From Nothophaeocryptopus gaeumannii (taxonomy: Eukaryota > Ascomycota > Dothideomycetes > Mycosphaerellales > Mycosphaerellaceae): a stretch of 64,000 nucleotides of DNA. The stretch lies in assembly GCA_031771865.1 (NCBI GenBank), contig JASISA010000007.1:992001-1056000 (forward strand), given 5' to 3'. Under the pieces are notes generated by a model, which was given only the letters and a program-made list of their open reading frames with translations, was not told where the DNA came from and did no database searches. How positions within the stretch are numbered: the first letter of the stretch is position 1; each line of letters starts with the position of its first letter. Shown piece after piece: positions 1 through 9,006 of the stretch. The translations under genes were made by a program, and so were the position numbers.

Positions 1-148
1 TCTTCTCGTTGTCCTCCATCTTGATATCCTCCACCGGCGCGCTCTTGGTAACGCCGTTTGCCTTGCCATTGAGATTGACCGGCAAGTGGTCAACATCTTG
101 CTGCTCAACGATTCCAGGTGCCATTTTTGCTTTCTTTCTAGGCGGCAT
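1..148 (-). CDS. N-terminus of an unknown basic, probably nuclear protein (partial)
   Basis: The minus strand opens with an ATG at 146-148 and stays open to the left edge. It gives about 49 residues that begin with a lysine/arginine cluster (PPRKKAK) followed by an acidic, low-complexity stretch. A second in-frame ATG lies eight codons later. The basic cluster is compatible with a nuclear localisation signal, but no domain is reached before the window ends. I do not recognise the protein. The rest of the gene lies to the left of this window. Confidence 0.5.
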   Translation of the reverse strand, partial: MPPRKKAKMAPGIVEQQDVDHLPVNLNGKANGVTKSAPVEDIKMEDNEK

Positions 149-859
149 CCAATGCTATCACAATTTGACTGTTTCAAAGTTCCAAGTAACCGGTGAATGG
201 CAAGAAGATGCAATAACAATTGGCAAGAGAATGTGTGAGTTGCAGTGTTTATATCTACGGAAAGTCAACAGATTATATACGTCACCCTTGCTCCTCACCT
301 GCTGGCGCGGTAATGAGCTTGCATAGCTGCAAATAACTCTATCGTGCCATGATCTGGAGCAATCGGTATACTCAAGGCAGCTGGAGCGGTCGTTAGGTAA
401 GGTACGCAGGGACTCCTCACGGCAAGTAAGAAGCTGGAGAGACGCCCAGAGTGAAGCTGTCGGATGAGGGAAAGCGTCTGGTTGCCGTTGTGGCGAGGAA
501 GGTAAGTCGAAGCGCTCGATACGAGGGCGACTCCCGTGCTTCGGATTGCCAGATTCGTAGCACGGAGAATCTCCAGACCTTCCCTCCACTTTCAAATGCC
601 CTGGTCTGCCCAGCTTCCACTCTTGCTTGGTTGTAAGCAGACAACGTGGTTGCCATCGTAGCGCCGCGAGGCGACTCAGGAAAATGTTATCTTCGGGTAC
701 GACTAGAGCGACCCACTGTTTGACATGGTGAGTACGTTATCGATGAGTATGAAAGCATGTTTGTTTGGGTACAAAGCCCGCTGCGCTGTTCAGTCATCTT
801 TCTCGCATCTCTTCCTCTCGCAGAGTCAGATACCCATTGAAAAGGCAACGGATCCGAAA
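149..859. other. Intergenic region between divergent genes; 5' leader of the SDR gene
   Basis: No supported gene. It lies between a minus-strand gene start (148) and a plus-strand gene (main ATG 860), so it probably carries both promoters. Positions 725-823 contain an ATG directly followed by a GTGAGT donor and a matching CGCAG acceptor, suggesting a leader intron or an upstream start for the SDR gene. Confidence 0.4.
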
Positions 860-1741
860 ATGGCTCCAGGCGCTCTTGTAGGCGACTTCGCTCCCGCACC
901 AAGCGTGCCAGAATCCAAGCAGACACCTGCAGCTGCGCCATTGCCGCATCTTTTCTCTCTCGCTGGTCAAACAATTGCTGTCACCGGAGCTGGACGCGGC
1001 CTTGGAATCACTTTGGCGATTGGAGTGGTGGAAGCCGGCGGATCAGTAGCTTGCCTGGACGTGTTGCCTGAACCATCACCGAACGAGTGGGCGCAGCTCC
1101 AGTCAATCGCAAAGAAGGCAAACGTGACGGCAACCTATGGCAAATGCGACATCACACAAGAAGCAGAGGTCGAGTGGGTCTTTGAAGAAATAGCTGCCAC
1201 GAGCAAATCCGCCAATGCCCCGCTATCTGGACTCATTGCTTGCGCCGGTATTCAGCAGATGACCCCTGTGCTGGATTACCCAGCCGAGGACTTCAATCGA
1301 ATGCTCAACGTCAATGTTACCGGAACTTTCCTGACGGCGAAGCACGCCTCTCGCCTCTTCGTGCGAGACAACATTAAGGGGTCCATTGTCATGATTGCTT
1401 CCATGTCTGGTGCGATTGCGAATCGCGGTTTGCGGTGCACTGCATACAACACGAGCAAGTCGGCGGTATTGCAGTTGTGCAGATCCATGGCAGCAGAGGT
1501 TGGAGCTCACGGGATCAGAATCAATACTCTATCGCCAGGCTACATTCGAACGGCGATGACAGACACGCTATTGGCTAACGAGCCCGAATTGGAAAAGTTG
1601 TGGATGTCGGGGGCATTGTTAGGCAGACTAGGTGCACCAGAAGACTTCAAGGCTCCAGCCATCTTCCTTCTCGCGTCCGGAAGCTCCTGGATGACTGGGG
1701 CGGATCTGAGGGTTGATGGGGGTAATTGTGCGTCTGCGTAA
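860..1741 (+). CDS. Short-chain dehydrogenase/reductase (sorbose reductase / arabinitol dehydrogenase-like)
   Basis: A classical SDR of about 293 aa that should catalyse NAD(P)(H)-dependent oxidoreduction of a polyol, ketose or similar alcohol in the cytosol. The Rossmann nucleotide motif TGAGRGLG is near residue 41, an N-x-A-G-like CAG strand follows, and the catalytic YxxxK appears as YNTSK near residue 195 after a serine-containing strand (IASMSG). The C-terminal GGN and SPGYIRT segments fit fungal sorbose reductase/D-arabinitol 2-dehydrogenase-like proteins, but the substrate cannot be read from sequence. The ATG at 860 is used because the fold begins soon after it. An ATG at 725 could be joined by removal of a 96-nt intron (728-823) and would add 13 residues in frame. 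Confidence 0.85.
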   Translation: MAPGALVGDFAPAPSVPESKQTPAAAPLPHLFSLAGQTIAVTGAGRGLGITLAIGVVEAGGSVACLDVLPEPSPNEWAQLQSIAKKANVTATYGKCDITQEAEVEWVFEEIAATSKSANAPLSGLIACAGIQQMTPVLDYPAEDFNRMLNVNVTGTFLTAKHASRLFVRDNIKGSIVMIASMSGAIANRGLRCTAYNTSKSAVLQLCRSMAAEVGAHGIRINTLSPGYIRTAMTDTLLANEPELEKLWMSGALLGRLGAPEDFKAPAIFLLASGSSWMTGADLRVDGGNCASA

Positions 1742-2523
1742 AGGCGTTCTTTTTGGCGATGTAAGCGTTCTCGTTCGATGGATCTGAGGAACTTAAACCT
1801 ATTATACTGCACCGGACTGGATAGTGCTGGCGAAGTGGTTCAGCATCCCAACACGTTTTTCGAGTGTCGACTCCATTTCCATGGGGGAATCAGGCATGTT
1901 GCCCTGTAGTAACAAACCAGCATTGCGTGAACGAGACTTTTCACGGCCCACCAGTATTGCTCTCCCGATTCACGTACCGGCAAGCCGAAGCGCCGCGTTG
2001 AAGGAGCACAAGAGCCTGTTGTCTGTGCTGTGTCGACAAAGTTGCCTTCTTTAGCGGCGGAGAGTTTGTGGCGGAGAAGCATTCGTTGCCACAGAGCTGC
2101 AGCTCAGTTCTACTTGCATAGGCAGATTCTCAATGACAGCATGGCACATAGCTCCTCGTCTTGCTGTTGTTACGAACGACTTTGCATTGTATCCCGGTGG
2201 AGTCCACCATTCAGGCACATTCAGTGCACACCCCAGATTGAGCTCCTGGCCGTTTGCTTCGAAACGTCATTTGGATTTCATTGTAGTAAATGCAGCGACT
2301 CGACAGATGCGGTTCCTGGCCTTTCGACTTGATCCCGCAAAGACATTTACGCGTTTCTCGGACGTGGTGACAAGCGCATCGGGCTGATCCTCTGACATGC
2401 TTTGAATATGAGGCCGTGAGGTGCCCGGCTCGAAAAGAGCTCGCAATGCCTCGTCGATGCGCGCGTCTTCAGCTCTCGCGAACGACTCCTGAAGGTCTCA
2501 GGAAAAGTTACTGCTACTCCTGC
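1742..2523. other. Convergent intergenic region, no gene seen
   Basis: Holds the 3' ends of the SDR gene (plus) and the RPP1 gene (minus). The short open frames here lack domain-like sequence and codon coherence. Confidence 0.5.
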
Positions 2524-3540
2524 TCACTTCCCGGTTTTGTAGGCTGCTGAACTGCTCGTGCCATTGGCTTCCTCTGCGGCCTTTAAACGCGCTTGATGAG
2601 CCAGCTTCTTCGCCTGACGCTTGCTCATCGGTTGCCCTCCATCAACTGAACCATCCGGACTGCCTTGTACAGCGTCTGCCTTTCTCTTCTGGCCCTGCTG
2701 TTGCTTCTGCTGCTGTTTCTGTTTCGCCTTGCCGTCCTCGCCCTCAGCCTTCTCTCGGACAGCGGGCTTCTCGCCTCCATATACGACGTCGATAGCTCCT
2801 CTGTATCCAGTTCTCTTCAGCTTCGCGCTGACAACGACACTTCTGGCCTCATTTGAAACAGCTTCGTGTCCCCTCTCTTTGCCCAAGCCCCAGACTGCGG
2901 CGAGATTGATCGCGTCCCATGGACCCCGACATCCCATTGCACCAGCCTTTGTCTCCGAGCAGATGATCAACTTTCTACCACCGCGAGTCGCTCTGATCAG
3001 TTGTGTCGCGTTGCTGATCAAGGCGCGTCTTGCCTGCGCGTCACCCAATAGACCCTGTGAGTAGTTGAGTTCGAGCCGTTTGCCAGATTGGATCGCCTCG
3101 TTCAGCATCTTAAACTTGAAATGATACGGCAATCGTTGGGTCAGATCGAGAGAGATGATGTCGCATTCGAGGGATGAGCAAGCCAGTTGGAGAGTTCGTT
3201 CATCGATCGGGCGAAGGGCGAGGATGTCGTATTCTTGCGCTAAGGCAGCAAGTCGTGCATTCTGGTGCGATTCGGTCAGGACGAGAGTGACGCGACGGAG
3301 GACAGTGAGCTTGGATGGGATGTCCTTTAGTGGAAGCGGATTCGGGAAAGGACATTTCTAGACCAAGTCAGCAAATTGGTATGATCTGCTGGAATGTCAC
3401 CATACAAGATCCTTGGGCAGCGGTCCCGTTATCGTGTGGTTGAGAGCGACGACATTGTAGCCAATCTCGTGCAGAAAGGCCAGCGTCCTCGATAAATTTT
3501 GGTCGGTCTCTGACCATGGCACGTTAAGGTCGTAGAACAT
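2524..3540 (-). CDS. RPP1: RNase P / RNase MRP protein subunit Rpp1 (Rpp30 family)
   Basis: Two exons (3406-3540 and 2524-3357) separated by a 48-nt intron (3358-3405, GTATGG...TCTAG) encode about 322 aa. The protein starts MFYDLNVPW, the hallmark first strand of the Rpp30 TIM-barrel-like fold. It continues with the LAFLHEIGYNVVALNH helix/strand and later segments of the family such as SLECDIISLDL, RLPYHFK and the GRKLIICSE strand. Rpp1/Rpp30 is a protein subunit of nuclear RNase P and RNase MRP, acting in tRNA 5' maturation and rRNA processing. The C-terminal 80 residues are a lysine/glutamine-rich low-complexity tail (QKQQQKQQQ), longer than in the human protein and likely RNA- or protein-binding. 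The start lies 294 bp from the plus-strand HTH gene, so the two genes probably share a divergent promoter. Confidence 0.93.
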
Positions 3541-3834
3541 GTTTGCGGTGGGTGTACGTGGTCCACTTCTTGCGCATTGCTTGAGATTGTGTTGAAGAAG
3601 TGAGAGTCATCAATACATCTCACTCACTTGCTCGTGGAAAGTAGAAGGAGCAATCGATCTGTCGCATGTGAAAGAGAAGGAAACAGGGCAGGAAGCAGGA
3701 AATCGCAATCGCGAATCGCAGCTTTCGGGAGTGTCCGTCGAGCTCGGATGGCAGCTGCGATGGTGCCCACCTCTTTTACAAGTCTTGCTGGGTGTCAAAA
3801 TATCGCACTACGACTTACGCCAACACCGCCCATC

Positions 3835-5618
3835 ATGTCCTCCGCGACGCGATCGCACGGAAGGCAAGCATATAGCGAGGAACAGCGGAACCACGTGCGC
3901 TCGCTGCTCGAAGCCGGCCGCGATGAGGAGACGATGGAGCGAGAGACGGGTGTCTCGGACAGGACCATCCGGTAACAACTCCTCCCTCATCCACCTGACA
4001 GTCTGACATTGGCCTCGGGACTGATACATTTGGCAGACGATGGAAGTTGGAACTCGAGCGGACCGGCCGCATAGGAAAGGTATGGGAGGACAACACATGT
4101 GTCTTGCGTGACGCGTATCGCTGATAGCAGTAGCCTCCAGAGGCCCGCACCGGGCGACATCGAGTCCTCTCTGCCGAGATAGAGCAGGTACGTCGCATTC
4201 AAGAGCTTTTATGAAACTTTCGCGATACTGATACGCGTCTCACACAGGCACTCTTCGACCATGTGAAAGACAACCCAGACATGTCGGTTGACGACATGCT
4301 GTGGTGGCTCTACGACGCCCACAAGATTGTCGTCGGTACTCGGACTATACGCCGAGTCTTTGAGCGCAAGGGAGATAAAGTCAAGATCAAAGGGAAACCG
4401 CCCCAGAACCGCAAGAGCGATGCAGGCAAGAACAACAATGCCGACGATGATCAGGACGAGGAGTCGCAGACCTCACCTGTACACGGCAACGGCCAGTATC
4501 AATCCCCGTACGCGCCCATCCAGCAGACTGCACAGAATGCGGAACAACATATGGCACAAGCACTTCAAGCCGCGCAGCAGACTCCACAGCAACCGACTTT
4601 CAACGCCTCCACCGACATGAACGAAGACCTGCCAGACGATGAGGAGACTATACAATTGCAACTCCAGCAGGTTGCTCTTCAAAAGCGGGAAGTCGAGCTC
4701 AAGTTGAAGATGAAACGTTTGCAAGGTGGTATGAACACCACTGGATCAGCTCGCTCCAATAGGACTGCTACGCCTTCTGGCACGAGCACTCTCTTCAATC
4801 CCAATATGCCCACTCCGCAAGGACCGAAGCGAGACTCTCGCAGCAAAAAGAAGATCGAAGAGTCCAAGCGTCGCACCGCTGAGCGTCAAGAGCGCATGTT
4901 GCGAGACTTGGAGCGCCGCAGTAGACGTCGCGATCATCTGACTGCCGAGTGGGTCCAAAGCAAAGATATTTGGCCGCTTCGCGCCCAAGGAATGCTCGCG
5001 GACCTCATGCACCAGTATCAATGCTACGCCTTCTCTCAGAGCCAGTCTGATACTTTTGAGACCATGTATCGAGAACTGTATCAGCTGGTCGATCTTCAGA
5101 AGGGTGACTGGGTGCCACAGATTCACGATGATTTGTTGCGAGAACGCACGAAGCGGAAGATGGGCCAGTTGAGGACCAAGATGCAGAAGACCGGTGAGAT
5201 CGTTGGGCGTACCGATGGCTATAGTGGATTCCAGAAGGTGAGTTCTTATTTATACATGTGGCGCGGCATGTTATCACTGACCATAGTTTCACAGGCCGAG
5301 AACTACACGGGCGAAGAAGCCGGTGCAGCCGAAGGCGATGATAACGACCTAAACGTCCCCGAAATGCAAGGCCAGCCCTTCGAGCAGCAAGTCCAGCCCG
5401 GCGCGCCACCGCCTCAGCCCAACATGCAGGAGGAGCCGACGATGCATTATGACCCCATGCCGGATCAGAACCAAATGCAAGCTGCTCAAAATATGGGTTA
5501 CGGACATCCAATGATGAGCAATCAGCCGCCCACGTACCCTGGCATGCATATCGATCACAGTCAGATGCTGCCGTACGGCCAAATGAATGCTATGAATGGG
5601 GCTGGGATGAGTATGTAG
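3835..5618 (+). CDS. Protein with Tc1/mariner-like bipartite helix-turn-helix, Gln-rich and coiled-coil regions
   Basis: Five exons are supported by GT-AG introns in consistent phase: 3835-3971, 4037-4079, 4134-4187, 4248-5237 and 5295-5618. The last intron (5238-5294) has a length divisible by three and could be retained. The first 110 residues form two HTH units. The first ends TGVSDRTIRRWKLELERTG, then comes a short GRHRVLS linker, then a unit with NPDMSVDDML and TRTIRRVF. This is the layout of the paired-like DNA-binding part of Tc1/mariner transposases, where a GRPR-like linker joins two HTHs. No DDE catalytic domain follows. Instead there is a polar Gln/Asp/Asn-rich region, a heptad-like coiled coil (QLQLQQVALQKREVELKLK), a strongly basic KKKIEESKRRTAERQ segment, a conserved-looking globular part (AEWVQSKDIWPLRAQGMLADL) and a Met/Gln/Pro-rich tail. 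I infer a host nuclear DNA-binding protein; its function is unknown. Confidence 0.82.
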
Positions 5619-6210
5619 AATGTCCTTTTGAGGGAAGATCGTCGTCAACCGAGAGACGGGGACGTCTTAGTCGGTGGTAGAAGTTGGCAGAAGTGTGATT
5701 TGACTGGACATCAGCACGAGGAGAAAGATGGCGAGGAAGATGAACCGCAGGAGCAGGCGGGGTGTGCATACCTGTTTGAGTTCGACTCGTCTTCGGAATC
5801 TTGGGCCGAAGAGTAGTGACTTCTTTCTGTGGGATATGCGGGGCTATGTTTGATACTCTGGCGCTTTCACATTTCTAGGTATTGGCAGGAGGGAGATTGA
5901 GATCAAGGGTGGAGAGTTCGAGATGGCTTTCTCCTTTTGGGGCGTTTTGAATGATACCACTGCACGTTCTATTGGGCATGCCATTGTTTTTGAGAGGCTG
6001 AGGACCATGAGGTAATAATCATGCAGACGGATGGCATTGACATTTCACCATTGCTTGCTTGCCTGACTCTGGGTCTCTGCGCTATGTTCTTAGCTCTGCA
6101 AGATGCACAATTCTTCTCGCTGAGCCTCTTTCCGCTTTTGCACAGGATGCTGTAATAAGACGCATAAACCTGCAACATGAGGAACCCCTCCTGCTATGCT
6201 TCTGTTCTTC
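5619..6210. other. Convergent intergenic region, no gene seen
   Basis: 3' flanks of the HTH gene (plus) and the WLM protease gene (minus). The small open frames are compositionally unremarkable and I see no RNA gene. Confidence 0.5.
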
Positions 6211-7893
6211 CTATGAGGAAGCCTTCATTTCCCCACAGGCAGAGCAAGTCCACCATTTATGCTCCATGAAAGCTCCACATCTTCCACAACTCCATCCCAT
6301 GCTCGCGTTTGGATCTGGCGGCTTGACTTCGAAATTCCCGCGTGCACTGAGGTCTTTGGGTGTCGATTTGCGAGGTGGAGCGGGTTTCGTTGTTTGAGGA
6401 GGTGCCAATGGCGGATGGGGCCGCGTCGCTTGGAGATTCACGGCGTGCGGTCTTTCAATACCGCAGGCATCGCAGGCGAGGAATTGCATGGGGTTGATGC
6501 AGGTGCAGATTTGGCATGTCCATTGGTCGGACGGGAGAGGCGGTGCTGAGCTGTTGCTGTTTGTAGATGGTGGGATCGAGGAGAACGTCGAAGGTTCCGG
6601 ATCGAGATCGATGGGTTCTGGCTTTACTGAAGACGTTGGCTCGCTTTTAGAGGTTACACCACGCGGTGGCTTGGGACTGAGGTTGCTTTCGATCTGCTTG
6701 CGTTTTGTAGATGTGATGTCTGCTGACGCTGGAGCATTGGAGTCTATAGGGAGAAGCGGTGCTGATTTCGTGCGCAGCGATGTAAGAGACGTAGCTGGGG
6801 GCAAGATCGGTTTCGCCGTGACATCTGGTGTGGAGGAACGAGCACTCTCTTCCATCGCCCATTTCAGCTGTTCCTCCTCACTGGGCAGACGCTGCTGGCC
6901 GTTGGAAGTGGGCACGCTCATTCCTGAATTGTAGAGACCATTCTCTGGACTCCACGCGAGCCCACCGTCGCCCAACTTGGCCTTGTATGTGCCATTGAGC
7001 TTCTGTTCTTCCTCTTGCTCCATAAGCTCAAAGAGTGCTTGCGCAATGGCGCGGTTGTTGGCGTCGTCTTCCTCAGCCTTAGTCTTGAACGTATTGTTCG
7101 ACGACTGTTGAGACAGATTGTCGGCATCCTTCCTCCCTGACGCACAGCCCCTGTTAATGGCGTTACGACGGGTGACTTGATCTGCGATGACTTGTCGCAC
7201 ATCACGACCCTGCTGTAGGTGTAATGGTGTGCCTCCGAGCTTCTGCCCAGAGCGCTGCATAAGCTGTCCTGTGGCCTTGCGCTTCTCTGCGCTCGCCCTC
7301 GCTCGCTGCCGCATCTCTCGAGGCGTGAGTGCTCTCTGACCAGCCATGCCACCCAATTTCTGGCCTGAACCGAGAAAGCCTTCTCCAGTGTATCCTTTCC
7401 GAAGCAGAACTTCATGCTCGTCACGGAGTTCATCCCATAGTTTATGGAAGTTGGAGTCGTGCTCGCCCCAGACGTTGTGGGAGAGCTCGTGCAGCATCGT
7501 ATCAACGACCTCCTCGAAGGGCATAAAGAGGTCCGGGTTATTGTGATACCGCAGGCGGACGCAAATCTTGTAGCCACGGTTGATGTTCAGACCCAGGAGG
7601 TTTGACTCTGGAGGTAAGAACTCAGCCAGCACCTGCACTCGCCAGTTGTGTTTCCGCATGATGGGCTTGACGACTGAAGCCACTCTCCGTAGCATGACTA
7701 GAGCTGCATCGCCGCGAGGTAGGCCGGCCAGATGCTCGTATGTGGTGAAAAGCGGCTCCTGCTCCTTAAGTTGGGCCGCCGACGACCGCTGAACTCCACT
7801 GGGACCTCCATTAGAAGTCTGCCTGTCACGTCCAGAGAAGCCGGTTCCGGCATGCGGATTGCCTTGTGGTCCTGGTGGCCGCCAGCCAGACAT
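6211..7893 (-). CDS. WSS1: WLM-domain metalloprotease, Wss1-like (DNA-protein crosslink repair)
   Basis: An uninterrupted 560-aa frame. Wss1/SPRTN-type proteases cleave proteins crosslinked to DNA and act with Cdc48 and SUMO in the nucleus. The WLM zinc-protease signature HELSHNVWGEHD lies at about residues 132-143 (HExxHxxxxxH arrangement), preceded by the family's PRGDAALVMLRRVASVVKPIM and LGLNINRGYKICVRLR segments. Two RanBP2-type zinc fingers close the protein: WTCQICTCINPMQFLACDACG (about 455-475) and WSCGRCGAFMEHKWWTCSACG (about 531-552). The middle is a long, low-complexity Ser/Pro-rich linker that may hold SUMO- or Cdc48-binding motifs, which I cannot assign by eye. The start ATG (7891-7893) is followed directly by conserved-looking sequence. 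Length is greater than yeast Wss1 (about 270 aa), mainly through the linker and zinc fingers. Confidence 0.9.
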   Translation of the reverse strand: MSGWRPPGPQGNPHAGTGFSGRDRQTSNGGPSGVQRSSAAQLKEQEPLFTTYEHLAGLPRGDAALVMLRRVASVVKPIMRKHNWRVQVLAEFLPPESNLLGLNINRGYKICVRLRYHNNPDLFMPFEEVVDTMLHELSHNVWGEHDSNFHKLWDELRDEHEVLLRKGYTGEGFLGSGQKLGGMAGQRALTPREMRQRARASAEKRKATGQLMQRSGQKLGGTPLHLQQGRDVRQVIADQVTRRNAINRGCASGRKDADNLSQQSSNNTFKTKAEEDDANNRAIAQALFELMEQEEEQKLNGTYKAKLGDGGLAWSPENGLYNSGMSVPTSNGQQRLPSEEEQLKWAMEESARSSTPDVTAKPILPPATSLTSLRTKSAPLLPIDSNAPASADITSTKRKQIESNLSPKPPRGVTSKSEPTSSVKPEPIDLDPEPSTFSSIPPSTNSNSSAPPLPSDQWTCQICTCINPMQFLACDACGIERPHAVNLQATRPHPPLAPPQTTKPAPPRKSTPKDLSARGNFEVKPPDPNASMGWSCGRCGAFMEHKWWTCSACGEMKASS

Positions 7894-9006
7894 GACGATT
7901 CACAACGAGTGTGCGGGCAGGTGGTGGGTGTTAAGTGAGAGCAAGTTTGTCTCTCGCCAGAGATGGGTCTTGAAATCTTGTGTACAGCGAACAGTGGGTG
8001 AGCGAGCGTTGTGAACAATGTTCGCTGTGCTGTCACATGTCACATTCTAGCCCAAGTATGTCTCCAATGTTCACTTTGCGAAAGATGAAGTGCGGTAAGC
8101 GAGAAGGAAGTCACGCGTGGCGAAGAAGTGATGGACGCGTAGTCGCTTCGCAGTCGAAGGGCATGACAAGGCCTTCCGTCAACACATTGCTTCGTCGGAC
8201 GACCTACATGGTCCAGTGATAGTGGAAGTGGAAGCTGTCTAACTCGATACCACAGCCGATGCACCCGCTAGAAGATGTTGTTCAAGTAAAGTGAAGTGAC
8301 GATCCAAGTGAAGGCCTCGATCGTGACGGTCTTGGTCATTGGATGGGCGCTCTCCGGGGATCTTCGACCAGGATGCTCCACGTGGCAGCTCCCGAGCCTC
8401 CGACGACCGACATGCTGATGCCGATGCCGATGCCGAGGCCGAAGCGGCTTGCAACCTCTTCTTCAGTGCTTGCACTCTTTCACCCTCTTGAGCAAGCGCA
8501 GATTCGCGCTGTAGGACTTTGTTGGCTCCCTGTCCGCCTCACTTCTACTCCCCATTGCGTTGCGCCTGCAGCTGCGTCCCAAACAGCCTTCCCTAGACTT
8601 TCCTAGCCAAACTTTATCGAGCAGCAGTCTAGCCGCCTCTCCCAACTCAGCGCCGCGAGGCGAACAGCGTGTTTTGTACTAATCACCGACAAAGTTTTCC
8701 TGTCTTGTTCCAAACAGCGTCTCCTTCCTACGTAGCATAGCGTACACACCTAGCAACAAGCGACGCGGTCGAATCTCATGAATGACCTGTGAGCGGCCAG
8801 GCTATCCTACGCGCCTGCGAGCTCGTCTCCCATTTTGACATCCCGAGGCCCCTCAGACGCTCCGACCGAAAGATCCCCGATCACCGTTCGTGAATGAAGG
8901 CCTCGTCGAGACGAGCAGGCGCGGGCGCTGAAAGAGGCGGGTAGTCCGGAGTGTTGTCGCCAAAGTGTAGCCAACAGATACTGGTAGAAGCTTGGAATCA
9001 ACAAAC
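7894..9006. other. Divergent intergenic region with a short GATGCC repeat
   Basis: Lies between the starts of the WLM protease (minus) and the histidine kinase (plus), so it should contain both promoters and a long kinase leader. Three GATGCC copies followed by degenerate copies occur at about 8417-8440. No gene is supported. Confidence 0.45.
8417..8440. repeat. Short hexanucleotide repeat, (GATGCC)x3 plus degenerate units
   Basis: Three GATGCC units followed by GAGGCC-like units. It lies in the region upstream of the histidine kinase gene. Confidence 0.7.

Noticed and set aside
5628..5816. Acidic 62-codon frame after the HTH gene
   Set aside because: Lies in the 3' flank, overlaps a stop-rich region and has no independent support.
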